A stretch of 64,000 nt of DNA from Microbacterium arborescens (GCA_003339645.1 QNUV01000041.1:434001-498000), one strand, 5' to 3'. Numbered from the stretch's first letter, positions 41,563 to 51,801 are shown. Numbers and translations: made by a program. The notes: generated by a model from the letters alone, not told the origin.

Positions 41563-43602
41563 TTGACTGACGTCGTTTCCCCGTCGGACGTGTCGTACCC
41601 CGCCGACGGCTTCGCCCTCTTCCCCGACCGCTCCGTCGTCGCCCTGCGCGTGAACGGAGAGCTGAAGGATCTCGCCACCGTGGTCAGCGAGACGGATGCC
41701 GTCGAGCCGGTCACCGTGTCGAGCCCCGACGGCCTCGCGATCCTCCGCCACTCGACCGCGCACGTGCTGGCCCAGGCCGTGCAGCGCATCCGGCCGCAGT
41801 CGAACCTGGGCATCGGGCCGCCCATCGAGGACGGCTTCTACTACGACTTCGGCGTCGACGAGCCCTTCACTCCGGAGGACCTCAAGTCGATCAAGAAGGA
41901 GATGGAGCGGATCGTCCGCGAGAACCAGCGGTTCGTCCGGCGGGTCGTCACCGCCGACGAGGCGCGCGCCGAGCTCGCCGACGAGCCGTTCAAGCTCGAG
42001 CTCGTCGACCTCGCCGGTGGTCCCGGCTCGGGCGCCGACGCGGCCGAAGGGGCCTCGGCCGAGATCGGCGCCGGCGAACTGACGATCTACGACAACGTCA
42101 CCCGCGACGGCTCGACCGCCTGGAAGGACCTGTGCCGCGGACCCCACGTGCCCGGCACCCGGATGGTCGGCAACGGCTGGGACCTCACCCGCGTCGCCGC
42201 CGCCTACTGGCGCGGCTCCGAGAAGAACCCCCAGCTGCAGCGCATCTACGGCACCGCATGGCCGTCGAAGGACGAGCTGCGCGCCTACCAGGAGCGGCTG
42301 GCCGAGGCGGCTCGCCGCGATCACCGGAAGCTCGGGGTCGAGCTCGACCTGTTCTCGTTCCCGGATGAGATCGGACCCGGTCTGTCGGTGTTCCACCCCA
42401 AGGGCGGCATCATCCGGTACGAGATCGAGCGCTACATGCGCGAGCAGCTGCTCGCCAACGACTACGAGGTCGTCAACACCCCGCACATCACCAAGGGCGA
42501 CCTGTTCATGACGAGCGGGCACCTGCAGTGGTACGCCGACGGCATGTACCCGCCGATGAAGCTCGATGAGATCGTCGACGCCGAGGGCAACGTGACCCGC
42601 CAGGGGCAGGAGTACTACCTCAAGCCCATGAACTGCCCGTTCCACAACCTGATCTTCCGCTCGCGGGGGCGGAGCTACCGTGAGCTGCCGCTGCGCCTGA
42701 GCGAGTTCGGTTCGGTCTACCGCTACGAGAAGAGCGGCACCCTCTCGGGCCTCACCCGCGTGCGGGGGATGACCCAGGACGACACCCACATCTACGTCAC
42801 CCCCGATCAGGTCGAGGACGAGCTCGTCCGCAGCCTCGAGTTCGTGCTGCAGACGCTGCGCGACTACGGACTCAACGACTTCTATCTCGAGCTGTCGACG
42901 AAGGAGGAGGGCAACCCGAAGTTCATCGGCGACGATGCCCTCTGGCAGCAGGCGACCGAGACCCTGCGCCGCGTCGCCGAGGGCTCCGGCCTCGAGCTCG
43001 TCCCGGATCCGGGCGGCGCGGCGTTCTACGGCCCGAAGATCTCGGTTCAGGCCCGCGACGCGATCGGCCGCACCTGGCAGATGTCGACAATCCAGCTCGA
43101 CTTCAACCAGCCCGAGCGCTTCGAGCTCGAGTACACCGGTCCCGACGGCGAGAAGCATCGCCCCGTCATGATCCACCGCGCACTCTTCGGGTCGATCGAG
43201 CGGTTCTTCGCGATCCTCCTCGAGCACTACGCGGGTGCCTTCCCCGTCTGGCTCGCGCCGGTGCAGGTCGTGGCGATCCCGGTCGCCGACGATTACGCGC
43301 CGTACCTGCAGGAGATCGTCTCGCGGCTGCGCAAGGCCGGCGTCCGCGCCGAGCTCGATCGCTCCGACGACCGCATGCAGAAGAAGATCCGCACTCACAC
43401 CACGCAGAAGGTGCCGCTCCAGCTCATCGCCGGCGAGCAGGACCGCGCAGCAGGCACGGTCTCGTTCCGCTTCCGTGACGGATCGCAGACCAACGGCGTG
43501 CCCGTGGACGAGGCCATCGAGCGCATCCTCGCGGCCATCGCCGACCGCGCACTCGTCGACACCGCGGAGCACCTGAGCGACACCGCGGAGCAGCTCGCGT
43601 GA
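41563..43602 (+). CDS. thrS: Threonyl-tRNA synthetase
   Basis: 679-aa class II synthetase that charges tRNA-Thr. The N-terminal TGS domain ([18 protein letters not shown]) is near 22-40. The editing domain carries [11 protein letters not shown] near 65. The catalytic core carries the zinc ligand Cys358 in KPMNCPFHN and class II motifs [10 protein letters not shown] and [12 protein letters not shown]. The anticodon-binding domain is at the end. The start is TTG with GGAG 8 nt upstream; there is no in-frame ATG or GTG nearby. A Gly/Ala-rich insertion near 148-165 lies in the editing domain. The stop overlaps the HIT gene's GTG. Confidence 0.95.
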   Translation: MTDVVSPSDVSYPADGFALFPDRSVVALRVNGELKDLATVVSETDAVEPVTVSSPDGLAILRHSTAHVLAQAVQRIRPQSNLGIGPPIEDGFYYDFGVDEPFTPEDLKSIKKEMERIVRENQRFVRRVVTADEARAELADEPFKLELVDLAGGPGSGADAAEGASAEIGAGELTIYDNVTRDGSTAWKDLCRGPHVPGTRMVGNGWDLTRVAAAYWRGSEKNPQLQRIYGTAWPSKDELRAYQERLAEAARRDHRKLGVELDLFSFPDEIGPGLSVFHPKGGIIRYEIERYMREQLLANDYEVVNTPHITKGDLFMTSGHLQWYADGMYPPMKLDEIVDAEGNVTRQGQEYYLKPMNCPFHNLIFRSRGRSYRELPLRLSEFGSVYRYEKSGTLSGLTRVRGMTQDDTHIYVTPDQVEDELVRSLEFVLQTLRDYGLNDFYLELSTKEEGNPKFIGDDALWQQATETLRRVAEGSGLELVPDPGGAAFYGPKISVQARDAIGRTWQMSTIQLDFNQPERFELEYTGPDGEKHRPVMIHRALFGSIERFFAILLEHYAGAFPVWLAPVQVVAIPVADDYAPYLQEIVSRLRKAGVRAELDRSDDRMQKKIRTHTTQKVPLQLIAGEQDRAAGTVSFRFRDGSQTNGVPVDEAIERILAAIADRALVDTAEHLSDTAEQLA

Positions 43603-44156
43603 CCGGCTCGTCGGACGCCCCGCGCCCGGTCGAGGACGCCGCGCACCTGGCCGGGGTGCCCGACGAGTTCCAGCGCCTATGGACCCCCCACCGGATGGCG
43701 TACATCCAGGCGGGCCCCGAACCGCTGCGTGACGAATGCCCGTTCTGCGCTGCGCCCGGCAAATCGGATGCCGACGGGCTCATCGTCGCGCGCGGCCGCA
43801 CGGCCTACGTGCTGCTGAACCTCTTCCCGTACAACTCCGGTCACCTGCTCGTCTGCCCGTACCGGCACATCCCGACGTACGATCTCGCGACGCCCGAGGA
43901 GGTCGCCGAGATCGGCGCGCTGACGCAGAGGGCCATGCGGGTGCTCCGAGAGGTGTCGCGGTGCGACGGTTTCAACCTCGGAATGAATCAGGGTGCTGTC
44001 GCGGGGGCCGGGGTCGACGGGCACCTGCACCAGCACGTCGTGCCACGGTGGGCGACCGATGCCAACTTCTTCCCGATCATCGCGAAGACGAAGGCGCTCC
44101 CGCAGCTGCTCGGCGAGGTCCGCGAGGCCGTCGCCGCCGCGTGGCCGACGACCTGA
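43599..44156 (+). CDS. HIT-domain nucleotide hydrolase
   Basis: 185-aa HIT-superfamily protein. The nucleotidyl-binding histidine triad HLHQHVV is at 142-148. A CPFC pair (47-50) probably binds zinc. Family members hydrolyse or phosphorolyse Ap4A and other nucleotides. The gene overlaps the thrS 3' end (GTGA), the usual thrS-HIT arrangement in actinobacteria, where it may act on aminoacyl-adenylates or Ap4A made by the synthetase; that link is inference. Confidence 0.9.
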   Translation: MTGSSDAPRPVEDAAHLAGVPDEFQRLWTPHRMAYIQAGPEPLRDECPFCAAPGKSDADGLIVARGRTAYVLLNLFPYNSGHLLVCPYRHIPTYDLATPEEVAEIGALTQRAMRVLREVSRCDGFNLGMNQGAVAGAGVDGHLHQHVVPRWATDANFFPIIAKTKALPQLLGEVREAVAAAWPTT

Positions 44157-44246
44157 CCGCACACTTCCTCACGCTCGGCCTCGAACGCAAGCCCGGGTGC
44201 CGGGTGGCGCGATGACGATAGCCTGAGCGCTCACTGAGGAGGCACC

Positions 44247-44828
44247 ATGTCGATCACCGCCCGTCCCCGCACCGCGACCCTCGCCGCACTTGCTGTTGTC
44301 GGGGCCCTCGCCTTGACGGGGTGCACCCCCGCGGGAGACGCGAACCCGACCGAGGCGACTCCGACGACGACGACAGTGCCGGACGAGAGCGCAGCGGCGA
44401 CCCCCGACGCCGGTGGCGACGGATCCGCGACCGCCGATGCCCTGGCCGAGCGCGACGCGTTCATCGCGGCGCAGCAGCAGCCCGTGGGTCAGACCACGCT
44501 CACCGCGAAGACGCCCGAGCAGCAGGAGCTCGTCGCGCAGCAGCGCGCGCACGTCGAGGCGAACGGCGGTCAGTGGTCGGAGCAGGCCGAGACCGTGACG
44601 CTCGCCCTCGCTCTGGACGCGTGCGAGACCTCGATCCTCAACGGTCACCAGGTCGATCAGAACGTCTACCAGATGCACGTCGCGTCGTCCCCGCTCATCC
44701 AGAGTCTCGCCATCGACGACGCGTCCCGCGAGGGTGCTGTGAGCATCATGGTCTTCGGCACCCGGTTCCTCTGCCCCGATGACGCTCCGCAGTGGGAGCA
44801 GGCGTGGACCGAGTCCAGCGGACAGTAA
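44247..44828 (+). CDS. Secreted lipoprotein, unknown function
   Basis: 193-aa lipoprotein: basic N-terminus, hydrophobic segment and lipobox ALTGC with Cys26 as the lipid-modified residue. A Thr/Ala/Gly/Asp-rich spacer (about 30-70) follows, then a compact domain with two more cysteines near 132 and 172 that may form a disulfide. TGAGGAGG precedes the ATG. A TAGCCT upstream at 44219 is the likely -10 box. It ends 9 bp from the convergent pdxK with no visible terminator. Confidence 0.82.
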   Translation: MSITARPRTATLAALAVVGALALTGCTPAGDANPTEATPTTTTVPDESAAATPDAGGDGSATADALAERDAFIAAQQQPVGQTTLTAKTPEQQELVAQQRAHVEANGGQWSEQAETVTLALALDACETSILNGHQVDQNVYQMHVASSPLIQSLAIDDASREGAVSIMVFGTRFLCPDDAPQWEQAWTESSGQ

Positions 44829-44837
44829 CGGCGCCGG

Positions 44838-45689
44838 TCAGCGCACCCGCTCGACCGTGAACTGCATCCGCGGGTGCGCGTAGGCCTCCTGGCTCTCCAC
44901 GAGCTGGAGCTCGCGCTCGCCCGACTCGTGTGTGCGCGTGAGCAGGTCGAACACGCTCGAGGTCGTACGGGCCAGCGCCTCGGCTGCGGAGCCGGTGCTG
45001 CGGTAGTGAGCTGTGAACAGGGCCGCCGTCACGTCACCCGATCCGTTCGCCTTCATGGGGATGTGGGGAGTGCGGACGATCCACGCTCCGGCGTCGTCCG
45101 CGGCGAGCATCTCGATCGTTCCCTCGGGGCGTTCCGGGCGCTCGACGCTCGTCACGAGCACCGTGCGCGGCCCCATCGCGCGGGCGGCGTCGACGGATGC
45201 GAGCGTCGAGTCGAGATCGGTGGGCTCGGTCTCGGTCAGGAAGCCGAGCTCGAATTGGTTCGGCGTGATGATGTCGGCGGCCGGCACGACGCGCTCGCGC
45301 AGCAGAACGGGGATGGCCGGTGCCACGAAGCATCCCGACTTCGCGTTGCCCATGACCGGGTCGCACGCGTAGACGGCATCCGGGTTCGCCGCCTTGACGC
45401 GCGCGACGGTGTCGAGGATGACGTCGGCTATTCCTTCGCCGCCCTGGTACCCCGACAGGATGACGTCGATCTGCGGGAAGGCGCCGCGATCCTCGACGCC
45501 CGCGATGACGGCGCGGACATCGTCGGGACTGATCATCGGACCGCCCCAGGCGCCGTAGCCGGTGTGGTTGGAGAAGTTCACCGTGTAGACCGGCATCACC
45601 TCCACGCCGATGCGCTGCAGCGGGAACACCGCGGCGGAGTTGCCGACGTGTCCGTATGCGACGGCCGACTGGATCGAGAGCACCTTCAT
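44838..45689 (-). CDS. pdxK: Pyridoxal kinase
   Basis: 283-aa ribokinase-fold kinase (PdxK/PdxY) that phosphorylates pyridoxal with ATP. The opening MKVLSIQSAVAYGHVGNSAA matches the substrate-binding end. YACDPVMGNAKSG is near 120, and the catalytic anion-hole motif GSGDVTAA is near 215. It starts 4 nt after the pdxR stop, forming a pdxR-pdxK operon on minus, divergent from pdxS. The salvage kinase thus sits with the de novo synthase under one regulator. Confidence 0.93.
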   Translation of the reverse strand: MKVLSIQSAVAYGHVGNSAAVFPLQRIGVEVMPVYTVNFSNHTGYGAWGGPMISPDDVRAVIAGVEDRGAFPQIDVILSGYQGGEGIADVILDTVARVKAANPDAVYACDPVMGNAKSGCFVAPAIPVLLRERVVPAADIITPNQFELGFLTETEPTDLDSTLASVDAARAMGPRTVLVTSVERPERPEGTIEMLAADDAGAWIVRTPHIPMKANGSGDVTAALFTAHYRSTGSAAEALARTTSSVFDLLTRTHESGERELQLVESQEAYAHPRMQFTVERVR

Positions 45690-45693
45690 GGGG

Positions 45694-47022
45694 TCATGCC
45701 TTTCGAGAGGGGAGGGCGGATGCGACGAGGTCCCGCGCGAGCTGCGCGGCGTCGGCGTCGTTCAGATCGTGCACGGTCAGGCGCAGGTGCCGCGACGGGG
45801 CGTCCTCGGCCAGCCGGAACTCGTCGCCGGTGCGCGCCAGCCACCCGCGGCGCATCAGGGCGTCGGCGACGGAACGAGCAGTGCCGGGCACCTCGACCCA
45901 GAGACTGAGCCCGTCGCCGGGTGCGCAGGGCAGGCCCGCGCGCGTGAGCTCCGCGGCGAAGGCGGCGTTGCGGTCGGCGTAGTGGGTTCGAGCGGCGGCG
46001 ATCTCAGTCGTGGCGGTGCCGTCGGAGAGGAGAGCGTGGGCCAGTCGCTGCAGCAGATGGCTGACCCACGTGGTGCCCGAGCCGAGGCGCAGCGCGAGAC
46101 GTTCGGCCGTCGTGGGATCGGATGCCGTGACCGCGAGACACATGTCGGGCCCGAGGAACTTCGACACCGAGCGCACGCGCGCCCAGCGCTCGTGGTTCTC
46201 GCCGATGACCGAGCGATAGGGCTGGGTCGACAAGAGCGAGAAGTGGTCGTCCTCGATCACCAGGACGTAGGGGTGATCGGCCAGCACCTCGCGCAGCGCC
46301 GCGGCGCGCTCGGCCGACAGGCTCGAGCCGGTGGGGTTCTGGGCTCGCGGGGTGATGACGACGGCTCGGGCACCGGCGTCCAGGGCCGCACGCAGACCGT
46401 CCACCGTCATGCCCTCGCTGTCGACGGGAACGGGGACCGCACGGTAGCCGGCGAGCCGGACGGTATGGATGCTGGCGAGGAAGCAGGGGTCTTCGAGCGC
46501 GACCGCATCATCGCGGGTGAGCGCCTGCGCCAGGAGTCGTTCGACGGCGTCGACGGCGCCGCCCGTGACGGTGAGGTGGATGTCGGCCTCGCTCGCCGAG
46601 TCCGCGGCGAACCAGCGTGTGGCCCACTCGGCGAGGCCGGCGTCGATGACCGGCTCGCCGTACAGGACGGGGCGCCCGGCGACCCGGGCGAGCACGTCGC
46701 TCGGGTCGGGGATGAGGGCGGGATCGGGATTTCCCGACCCGACGTCGCGCAGCACCGTGTCGGCGGCGACCCCCTCGGCGGCGACGGGGGAGACCTCGGC
46801 GATGCGCGTTCCGCCGCGGCCGCGAGCCACGACGACCCCGGCCTGCGCCAGCAGCCGGTATGCGGCGACGACGGTGTTGCGGTTGACGCCGAGCTGCTCG
46901 GCCAGTGCGCGCACGGGCGGCAGGATGTCGTCAGCGCGCAGGGCGCCGCGCTCGAGCAGCATCCGGACGCTGTCGGCGATGTCGCCCGCCGTGTGCCCGG
47001 AGATCGTGTCGCGGGAAGTCAT
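45694..47022 (-). CDS. pdxR: MocR-type PLP-dependent regulator (PdxR)
   Basis: 442-aa GntR-family fusion regulator. The winged helix-turn-helix is about 12-75 (VRALAEQLGVNRNTVVAAYRLLAQ). The remainder is a type I aminotransferase-like domain with the PLP lysine in SVSKFLGPD near residue 287. PdxR proteins sense PLP and activate pdxST. Position between pdxK and pdxS supports the assignment. The start is ATG on minus at 47022. Confidence 0.92.
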   Translation of the reverse strand: MTSRDTISGHTAGDIADSVRMLLERGALRADDILPPVRALAEQLGVNRNTVVAAYRLLAQAGVVVARGRGGTRIAEVSPVAAEGVAADTVLRDVGSGNPDPALIPDPSDVLARVAGRPVLYGEPVIDAGLAEWATRWFAADSASEADIHLTVTGGAVDAVERLLAQALTRDDAVALEDPCFLASIHTVRLAGYRAVPVPVDSEGMTVDGLRAALDAGARAVVITPRAQNPTGSSLSAERAAALREVLADHPYVLVIEDDHFSLLSTQPYRSVIGENHERWARVRSVSKFLGPDMCLAVTASDPTTAERLALRLGSGTTWVSHLLQRLAHALLSDGTATTEIAAARTHYADRNAAFAAELTRAGLPCAPGDGLSLWVEVPGTARSVADALMRRGWLARTGDEFRLAEDAPSRHLRLTVHDLNDADAAQLARDLVASALPSRKA

Positions 47023-47055
47023 CGGGACGATCTTATGTCGGATGCCATGCTAATT

Positions 47056-47071
47056 TTTGGCCTAGGCCGAA
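47056..47071. promoter_or_regulatory. Near-perfect palindrome, candidate PdxR operator
   Basis: TTTGGCCTAGGCCGAA, centred on CCTAGG with one T/G mismatch in the outer arm. It lies in the 88-bp divergent gap between pdxR and pdxS, the only place a shared regulator site can be. Identification as the PdxR site is inference. Confidence 0.5.
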
Positions 47072-47110
47072 CAACATCCCCGACCAGGCGGCCCAGATCG
47101 GAGCTCCATC

Positions 47111-48007
47111 GTGTCGAACGACCAGACCGTCACCGGATCCTCGCGCGTCAAGCGCGGGCTCGCCGAGATGCTGAAGGGCGGCGTCATCATGGACGTCGTC
47201 ACGGCCGATCAAGCGCGGATCGCCGAGGATGCCGGCGCGGTGGCCGTCATGGCGCTCGAGCGTGTCCCCGCCGACATCCGGGCCCAGGGCGGCGTCGCCC
47301 GCATGAGCGACCCCGACCTGATCGACGAGATCATCGCATCGGTGTCGATCCCCGTGATGGCCAAGGCCCGCATCGGACACTTCGTCGAGGCGCGCGTGCT
47401 GCAGGAGCTCGGCGTCGACTACATCGACGAGTCCGAGGTGCTCTCGCCGGCCGACTACACGCATCACATCGACAAGTGGGGATTCACCGTCCCGTTCGTC
47501 TGCGGTGCGACCAATCTCGGCGAGGCGCTGCGCCGCATCACGGAGGGGGCCGCGATGATCCGGTCCAAGGGTGAGGCCGGCACGGGCGACGTCTCGGAGG
47601 CGACGCGCCACATCCGCACCATCACCGCCGAGATCCGTGCTCTGCAGGCGAAGAGCCCCGACGAGCTGTACGTCGCGGCGAAGGAGCTCCAGGCGCCGTA
47701 CGACCTCGTCGCCGAGGTCGCGGCCAGCGGCGCCCTGCCCGTCGTGCTCTTCACCGCGGGCGGTGTCGCCACCCCCGCCGACGCCGCCATGATGATGCAG
47801 CTCGGCGCCGACGGCGTGTTCGTCGGATCGGGCATCTTCAAGTCGGGCGACCCCGCGCGCCGTGCCGCGGCGATCGTGAAGGCGACGACCTTCCACGATG
47901 ACCCCGCCATCGTCGCCGAGGCCTCGCGCGGCCTGGGTGAGGCGATGGTCGGCATCAACGTCTCCGATCTGCCTGCTCCGCACCGTCTCGCCGACCGCGG
48001 CTGGTGA
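47111..48007 (+). CDS. pdxS: Pyridoxal 5'-phosphate synthase, synthase subunit
   Basis: 298-aa (beta/alpha)8-barrel subunit that condenses ribose 5-phosphate, glyceraldehyde 3-phosphate and ammonia into PLP. The catalytic lysine is Lys85 in MAKARIGHF. Asp28 in IMDVV and the [18 protein letters not shown] loop follow. It pairs with pdxT immediately downstream. Identity is unambiguous from the conserved sequence. Confidence 0.97.
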   Translation: MSNDQTVTGSSRVKRGLAEMLKGGVIMDVVTADQARIAEDAGAVAVMALERVPADIRAQGGVARMSDPDLIDEIIASVSIPVMAKARIGHFVEARVLQELGVDYIDESEVLSPADYTHHIDKWGFTVPFVCGATNLGEALRRITEGAAMIRSKGEAGTGDVSEATRHIRTITAEIRALQAKSPDELYVAAKELQAPYDLVAEVAASGALPVVLFTAGGVATPADAAMMMQLGADGVFVGSGIFKSGDPARRAAAIVKATTFHDDPAIVAEASRGLGEAMVGINVSDLPAPHRLADRGW

Positions 48008-48011
48008 TCCG

Positions 48012-48623
48012 GTGAGCGAGGGAACGCCGCCGCGCGTCGGAGTCCTCGCCCTGCAGGGGGACGTCCGCGAACACCTGCGCGTGCTCGAGGAGCTCGGTGC
48101 GGCGGCATCCCTCGTCCGCCGCCCGGACGACCTCGCGACGATCGAGGGACTCGTCCTGCCGGGCGGCGAGTCGAGCGTCATCGACAAGCTGGCACGCGCG
48201 TTCGGGATGCAGCAGCCCATCCGCGACGCGATCACGGCGGGCATGCCGGTCTACGGCACGTGCGCCGGGCTCATCCTGCTCGCCGACCGCGTCGACGGGG
48301 CGATCGCCGGGCAGGAGACCTTCGGCGGGCTCGACGTGACCGTGCGACGGAACGCCTTCGGCGGTCAGACCGAATCGTTCGAGACGGCGCTCGCCGTCGC
48401 CGGCTGGGACGCGCCGGTGCGCGCGGCGTTCATCCGAGCGCCTCTCGTCACCGAACTCGGGCCGGGGGTGCGGCCGCTCGCGACCCTGCCGGAGGGCGGG
48501 GTCGTCGCGGTCGAGCAGGGGCGACTGCTCGCCACCGCGTTCCACCCGGAGGTCTCGGGCGAGCGTCGCTTCCACGAGAGGTTCCTCGCGCGCGTCCGCG
48601 AGGCGCGCGCATCCGCCCGGTAA
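48012..48623 (+). CDS. pdxT: Pyridoxal 5'-phosphate synthase, glutaminase subunit
   Basis: 203-aa class I glutamine amidotransferase that supplies ammonia to PdxS. The catalytic triad is Cys84 (YGTCAGLIL), His178 and Glu180 (FHPEV). GGESS (51-55) is the conserved oxyanion loop. The GTG starts 4 nt after the pdxS stop; the frame is open further upstream inside pdxS, but that extension is not real. It forms the pdxST operon. Confidence 0.96.
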   Translation: MSEGTPPRVGVLALQGDVREHLRVLEELGAAASLVRRPDDLATIEGLVLPGGESSVIDKLARAFGMQQPIRDAITAGMPVYGTCAGLILLADRVDGAIAGQETFGGLDVTVRRNAFGGQTESFETALAVAGWDAPVRAAFIRAPLVTELGPGVRPLATLPEGGVVAVEQGRLLATAFHPEVSGERRFHERFLARVREARASAR

Positions 48624-48626
48624 GAT
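48621..48626 (+). promoter_or_regulatory. -10 box of yebC (leaderless), within the pdxT stop
   Basis: TAAGAT overlaps the pdxT TAA stop and ends 7 nt before the yebC ATG. Confidence 0.45.
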
Positions 48627-48633
48627 CGAGCGC

Positions 48634-49395
48634 ATGTCCGGTCACTCCAAATGGGCCACGACCAAGCACAAGAAAGCCGTCGTCGACGCGCGCCGTGCCA
48701 AGTCGTGGGCCAAGCTCATCAAGAACATCGAGGTCGCTGCCAAGCTCGGCGGTCCCGATCTGCAGGGCAACCCCACGCTCTTCGACGCCGTCCTGAAGGC
48801 CAAGAAGACCTCGGTCCCGAAAGACAACATCGACCGCGCGATCAAGCGCGGCGCCGGGATCGGCGGCGAAGCCGTCGAGTACTCCTCGATCATGTACGAG
48901 GGCTACGGGCCCAACGGCGTCGCGTTCCTCATCGAGTGTCTGACCGACAACAAGAACCGTGCCGCCGCCGAGGTTCGCACCGCTCTCAGCCGTAACGGCG
49001 GAACGCTGGCCGACCCGGGCAGCGTCGCGTACAACTTCAGCCGCAAGGGCGTCATCGTCGTGCCGTCCGAGGGCACGACCGAGGACGACGTCATGCTCGC
49101 GGTGCTCGAGGCGGGAGCGGAAGAGGTCGAGCCGCACGGCGACGGCTTCGGCGTCATCACCGAGGCCTCCGACCTCGTGTCGGTGCGCAGCGCCCTGCAG
49201 GACGCCGGCATCGAGTACGACTCCGCCGACGTCGAGTTCGTGCCCTCGCTCAAGGTGGAGGTCGACGCCGACACCGCCCGCAAGGTGTTCCGTCTCATCG
49301 ACGCCCTCGAAGACAGCGACGACGTGCAGAACGTCTACACGAACTTCGACCTGACGCCCGAGGTGCAGGCCGAGCTCGAGAACGACGACGAGTAA
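48634..49395 (+). CDS. yebC: YebC/PmpR-family protein
   Basis: 253-aa three-domain protein opening [20 protein letters not shown], with the [17 protein letters not shown] region near 50-67 and the [14 protein letters not shown] stretch near 89. The family was annotated as transcriptional regulators; recent work shows members act on ribosomes stalled at proline-rich sequences. The usual neighbour ruvC follows, as in many bacteria. Confidence 0.95.
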   Translation: MSGHSKWATTKHKKAVVDARRAKSWAKLIKNIEVAAKLGGPDLQGNPTLFDAVLKAKKTSVPKDNIDRAIKRGAGIGGEAVEYSSIMYEGYGPNGVAFLIECLTDNKNRAAAEVRTALSRNGGTLADPGSVAYNFSRKGVIVVPSEGTTEDDVMLAVLEAGAEEVEPHGDGFGVITEASDLVSVRSALQDAGIEYDSADVEFVPSLKVEVDADTARKVFRLIDALEDSDDVQNVYTNFDLTPEVQAELENDDE

Positions 49396-49408
49396 GAGCT
49401 CCGGCATC

Positions 49409-49466
49409 GCGCGCAGTTCCCGGCATCCACCGCAGCTCGTTCTGCGTGGGGTGTCGGGAACTGCGC
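49409..49466. repeat. Imperfect 26-bp inverted repeat between yebC and ruvC
   Basis: Arms start with a perfect 13-bp match (CGCGCAGTTCCCG) and continue imperfectly to a CTCGTT loop. It could terminate yebC or be one copy of a dispersed palindromic repeat; no T-tract follows. Confidence 0.55.
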
Positions 49467-49507
49467 GTTTCGCGGGCTGTCGTCGCGCCGGGTCGCCGCG
49501 ACGGACG

Positions 49508-49513
49508 TAGCGT
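49508..49513 (+). promoter_or_regulatory. -10 box of ruvC (leaderless)
   Basis: TAGCGT ends 6 nt before the GTG start at 49520. Confidence 0.45.
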
Positions 49514-49519
49514 GGGGGA

Positions 49520-50095
49520 GTGACCTCTCTGCGCGTTCTCGGTGTCGACCCGGGCCTCACCCGATGCGGTGTCGGTGTCGTCGACGTCGCTCGCGACCGA
49601 TCCGCTGCCCTCGTGCACGTCGGAGTCGTCCGCTCGGCCGTCGATCTGCCCATCGAACGCCGGCTCGCGACGATCGCCGCGGGGCTCCGGGCCGTCATCG
49701 CGGAGCATCGGCCGCACGTCGTCGCGGTCGAGCGCGTCTTCGCGCAGCACAACCGCACCAGCGTGATGGGAACCGCGCAAGCCAGCGGCATCGCCCTCCT
49801 TGTCGCCGCCGAGAGCGGTCTCGATGCGGCGACCCACACCCCCTCCGAGGTGAAGGCGGCCATCACCGGATACGGCTCGGCCGAGAAGCTGCAGGTGCAG
49901 ACGATGGTCGCCCGCGTGCTGCGTCTGGACTCCCTGCCGCAGCCGGCGGATGCCGCCGACGCCCTGGCCCTCGCGATCTGTCATGCCTGGCGCCGCGGTC
50001 CCGGTGGCACCGGGACCGGGACCGGGCCCGGCGCCGCAGCGCTCACTCCTGCCCAGCGCGCCTGGGCGGATGCGGAACGGCTGTCACGCCGCTGA
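49520..50095 (+). CDS. ruvC: Holliday junction resolvase RuvC
   Basis: 191-aa homodimeric endonuclease that resolves four-way junctions. The catalytic acids are Asp10 (GVDPGLTRCG), Glu71 (AVERVF) and Asp144/Asp147 in DAADALAL. GTG start. The C-terminal tail is Gly/Pro-rich. Part of the ruvC-ruvA-ruvB group. Confidence 0.95.
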   Translation: MTSLRVLGVDPGLTRCGVGVVDVARDRSAALVHVGVVRSAVDLPIERRLATIAAGLRAVIAEHRPHVVAVERVFAQHNRTSVMGTAQASGIALLVAAESGLDAATHTPSEVKAAITGYGSAEKLQVQTMVARVLRLDSLPQPADAADALALAICHAWRRGPGGTGTGTGPGAAALTPAQRAWADAERLSRR

Positions 50096-50153
50096 GGCGG
50101 CCGTGCGGCCGGGTGTCACGCGTGTCGCTCGAACATACATGCGAAGCGCCGCC

Positions 50154-50159
50154 TAGGCT
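50154..50159 (+). promoter_or_regulatory. -10 box of ruvA (leaderless)
   Basis: TAGGCT ends 6 nt before the ruvA ATG. It gives ruvAB a promoter separate from ruvC. Confidence 0.45.
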
Positions 50160-50165
50160 CGGATC

Positions 50166-50783
50166 ATGATCTCCTCCCTGCGCGGCAGCGTGCTGCACCT
50201 CGAGTCCGACAGCGTCGTCATCGACGTCGGCGGGGTCGGGTTCTCGGTCGCCGTGACCCCCGACATCCCGCGCTCGTTCCATGTCGGTGATGAGATCGTG
50301 CTGCACACGAACCTCGTCGTCCGCGAAGACGCCCTCTCGCTCTTCGGTTTCGAGACGCGCGAGCAGCTCGGCGTCTTCCTCCTGCTCATCGGGGTGACCG
50401 GCGTCGGCCCGAAGTCCGCGCTCGGCGTCCTGTCGGCGCTCAGCGTCGCGCAGATCGCCGAGGCCGTCACCGCCGAGGACGACGCTCCCTTCCGCCGTGT
50501 CTCCGGGATCGGACCCAAGACCGCGAAGCTCATCGTGGTGCAGCTCGCGGGCAAGCTCCAGGCGGTGCCCTCCGGGCAGCCGGCATCCGTTCCCGCCGGC
50601 GCCGGAACGCTCAGCGGTCAGGTCGTGGCGGCGCTGGTCGCCCTCGGATGGAGCGAGCGCGTCGCGGCGGAGGCCGTCGCGCAGGTGACGGCGGATGCCG
50701 CCGCCCCGGCGACCGTGCCCGCCCTGCTGAAGCTCGCGCTGGCGCAGCTCGGCCCCGCGCGACCGGAGCAGACCGGTGTCTGA
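50166..50783 (+). CDS. ruvA: Holliday junction branch-migration protein RuvA
   Basis: 205-aa junction-binding tetramer subunit. OB-fold domain starts [23 protein letters not shown]. Two helix-hairpin-helix motifs follow ([13 protein letters not shown] near 75, [13 protein letters not shown] near 112), then the mobile C-terminal domain that contacts RuvB. Its 3' end overlaps ruvB by 8 bp. Confidence 0.95.
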   Translation: MISSLRGSVLHLESDSVVIDVGGVGFSVAVTPDIPRSFHVGDEIVLHTNLVVREDALSLFGFETREQLGVFLLLIGVTGVGPKSALGVLSALSVAQIAEAVTAEDDAPFRRVSGIGPKTAKLIVVQLAGKLQAVPSGQPASVPAGAGTLSGQVVAALVALGWSERVAAEAVAQVTADAAAPATVPALLKLALAQLGPARPEQTGV

Positions 50784-51801
50784 CGCGCACGAGCTGGCCG
50801 CGGACGAGACCGAGCTCGCGGTCGAGGGGGCCCTGCGGCCGACGTCGCTCGCCGAATTCGTCGGGCAGCAGAAGGTGCGCGGGCAGCTCGAGCTCCTGCT
50901 GCAGGCCGCCGCGATGCAGGACCGACCCGCCGACCACATCCTGCTGTCGGGCCCTCCCGGGCTCGGCAAGACGACGCTCGCGATGATCGTCGCCCACGAG
51001 AGCGGCCGTCCCCTGCGGATGTCGAGCGGTCCCGCCATCCAGCACGCGGGCGACCTCGCAGCCCTCTTGTCGAGCCTCGTGCCCGGCGAGGTGCTCTTCA
51101 TCGACGAGATCCATCGAATGGCGCGCTCGGCCGAGGAGATGCTGTACCTCGCGATGGAGGACTTCCGCATCGACATCATGGTCGGCAAGGGAGCCGGTGC
51201 CACCAGCATCCCGCTCGAACTCGCCCCCTTCACGCTCGTGGGTGCGACCACCCGGTCGGGACTGCTGCCGAATCCGCTTCGTGACCGTTTCGGTTTCACC
51301 GCCCACATGGAGTACTACGAGCCCGAAGAGCTCGAACGCGTCATCCAGCGGTCGGCGAGCGTCCTCGCCGTCGACGTCCCGCCCATCGCGCGGTCCGAGA
51401 TCGCGCGCCGCTCCCGCGGCACGCCTCGTATCGCGAACCGCCTGCTGCGCCGCGTCCGAGATTTCGTGGTCGTGCACGGCAACACGGCGGCGGGCGCCAC
51501 GGAGGCGGATGTCGCGGCCGCGCTCGACCTCTACGACGTCGACGCCATCGGGCTCGATCGCCTGGACCGCGCCGTGCTGGACGCCCTCGTCCGCCGCTTC
51601 GGCGGGGGACCGGTCGGGCTGAACACCCTCGCGGTGACCGTGGGGGAGGAAGCGGAGACGATCGAGTCGGTCGTCGAGCCGTACCTCGTCCGCATCGGCT
51701 TCGTGGGCCGCTCGCCGCGTGGCCGCGTGGCCATGCCCTCGGCCTACCGCCATCTCGGCGTTCCCCGTGCCGACGGGGCGCTGGAGATCGATGACCTATA
51801 A
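50776..51801 (+). CDS. ruvB: Holliday junction branch-migration ATPase RuvB
   Basis: 341-aa AAA+ helicase motor. Walker A is GPPGLGKTT (59-67), Walker B FIDEIHRM near 112. The sensor segment is [11 protein letters not shown], and the C-terminal winged helix follows. The GTG overlaps the ruvA end; the stop TAA is embedded in the TATAAT of the yajC promoter. Confidence 0.96.
   Translation: MSDAHELAADETELAVEGALRPTSLAEFVGQQKVRGQLELLLQAAAMQDRPADHILLSGPPGLGKTTLAMIVAHESGRPLRMSSGPAIQHAGDLAALLSSLVPGEVLFIDEIHRMARSAEEMLYLAMEDFRIDIMVGKGAGATSIPLELAPFTLVGATTRSGLLPNPLRDRFGFTAHMEYYEPEELERVIQRSASVLAVDVPPIARSEIARRSRGTPRIANRLLRRVRDFVVVHGNTAAGATEADVAAALDLYDVDAIGLDRLDRAVLDALVRRFGGGPVGLNTLAVTVGEEAETIESVVEPYLVRIGFVGRSPRGRVAMPSAYRHLGVPRADGALEIDDL

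Noticed and set aside
41452-43572. A 706-codon open frame on the minus strand opposite thrS
   Set aside because: Mirror frame of threonyl-tRNA synthetase with no domain signature.
44141-44215. A 24-codon GTG frame overlapping the end of the HIT gene
   Set aside because: It lacks a -10 box at leaderless distance and a ribosome site, and I recognise no family. It could be a decayed gene end, but nothing supports it.
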